Translations under genes and position numbers: made by a program
The notes under the pieces: model-generated
Databases searched by the model: none
The model's input: only the letters and a program-made list of their open reading frames with translations
Told to the model about the DNA's origin: nothing
Shown here: piece by piece, positions 5,477 to 5,913 of the stretch
How positions within the stretch are numbered: position 1 is the stretch's first letter
Layout of the letters: each line of letters opens with the position of its first letter
NCBI GenBank assembly: GCA_018065025.1
Contig: JAGHUB010000037.1
Span: forward strand, 1-5,913
Direction: 5' to 3'
Source of the DNA: Candidatus Equihabitans merdae
Lineage (GTDB): Bacteria > Bacillota > Clostridia > Lachnospirales > Lachnospiraceae
DNA length: 5,913 nucleotides

Positions 5477-5913
5477 ATGACAATTTTTACTGCAATCTTA
5501 AGTTCCACCGTCGTATTGGCTGTCTGTCTCCTGTACGCCACAGTTGGTGAAATCTTCGCACAGCGTGCCGGCGTTATGAACCTTGGTCTTGAAGGTATCA
5601 TGCTGGTTGGTGCTGCTGTTGGTTACATCTTCGACTGCAAGACACAAAACCTGGGTCTTTCCCTTTTGATGGCTGCTGTCGCAGGTATTGCTATCGGTGT
5701 AATCTATGCCTTCCTGACAGTTACGCTCATGTGCGATCAGACCGTTTGCGGTCTGGCTATGCTGACATTTGGTCAGGGTCTTGCCGGCTTCCTTGGTAAG
5801 CCCTACGCCAGTGTTCCTGCCAACCACGCTTTCCCGAAACTGGCTATCCCGCTGCTGTCAAAGATTCCGATTCTTGGTGAAGTTCTCTTTACACAGACCA
5901 TTTTGGTTTATGC
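5477..5913 (+). CDS. nupQ: ABC importer permease, nucleoside type (second membrane subunit), 3' end outside window
   Basis: The frame stays open from the ATG at 5477 to the window end: 145 full codons, about half of the roughly 300-320 residues normal for NupQ/YufQ-like permeases. It is the second membrane partner that pairs with NupP. The N-terminus is a membrane segment (about 4-22), followed by the strong family block GEIFAQRAGVMNLGLEG (24-40), in which the second permease of these importers usually has ERAGVxNLGxEG. Hydrophobic segments follow at about 41-52, 60-84 and 90-107, the last ending in an FGQGLAGFLGKPYA stretch. It begins three bases after the nupP stop, with its ribosome binding site inside nupP, so expression is surely coupled. 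The cut is a window edge, not a broken gene. What follows downstream (perhaps the binding lipoprotein, or other salvage enzymes) cannot be seen. Confidence 0.9.
   Translation, partial: MTIFTAILSSTVVLAVCLLYATVGEIFAQRAGVMNLGLEGIMLVGAAVGYIFDCKTQNLGLSLLMAAVAGIAIGVIYAFLTVTLMCDQTVCGLAMLTFGQGLAGFLGKPYASVPANHAFPKLAIPLLSKIPILGEVLFTQTILVY

Noticed and set aside
5498..5827. Minus-strand open frame of 109 codons at the right end (and 5329-5601 minus)
   Set aside because: It is antisense to the second permease, whose start, ribosome binding site and family block are clear.

Overview
This window looks like an ordinary chromosomal piece of a low-to-mid GC Gram-positive bacterium, most likely a Clostridia-type Firmicute (a Lachnospiraceae-like gut or rumen organism is my guess). 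The basis is strong AGGAGG-type ribosome binding sites, tight operon packing and protein flavour. The genus cannot be fixed from sequence alone. All genes run left to right. There is no RNA gene, CRISPR array, insertion sequence or sign of phage.

Left block (1-2400): the 3' part of a phospho-sugar mutase of the PGM2/PgcA type (its start lies before base 1) is followed after 41 bases by deoD, a hexameric-type purine nucleoside phosphorylase. A long hairpin ends this block.

Middle (2308-2810): about 500 bases without a gene, clearly richer in A+T than the genes. It holds an imperfect 17-bp tandem repeat, the terminator hairpin of the left block, several short repeats and palindromes that could be operators, a convincing extended -10 promoter (2615-2643), and a leader of about 160 bases. 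The leader has mutually exclusive small hairpins and a terminator-like hairpin 29 bases before the next gene, so the transporter operon is probably controlled by attenuation. I could not match the leader to a riboswitch class I know.

Right block (2811-5913): an ABC importer of the BmpA/Nup (nucleoside) type: a double-domain ATPase (nupO-like), a first permease (nupP-like, 1-base overlap) and a second permease (nupQ-like, 3-base gap, cut by the window end). The usual lipoprotein binding component (BmpA/PnrA/NupN) is not in front of the ATPase and is not in the window.

Together the genes outline nucleoside salvage. NupOPQ would bring in nucleosides, DeoD would split purine nucleosides into base and (deoxy)ribose-1-phosphate, and the mutase could turn the pentose-1-phosphate into the 5-phosphate, if it has the phosphopentomutase activity known for mammalian PGM2. 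Otherwise it would act on glucose-1-phosphate. The most interesting item is the nup leader RNA.
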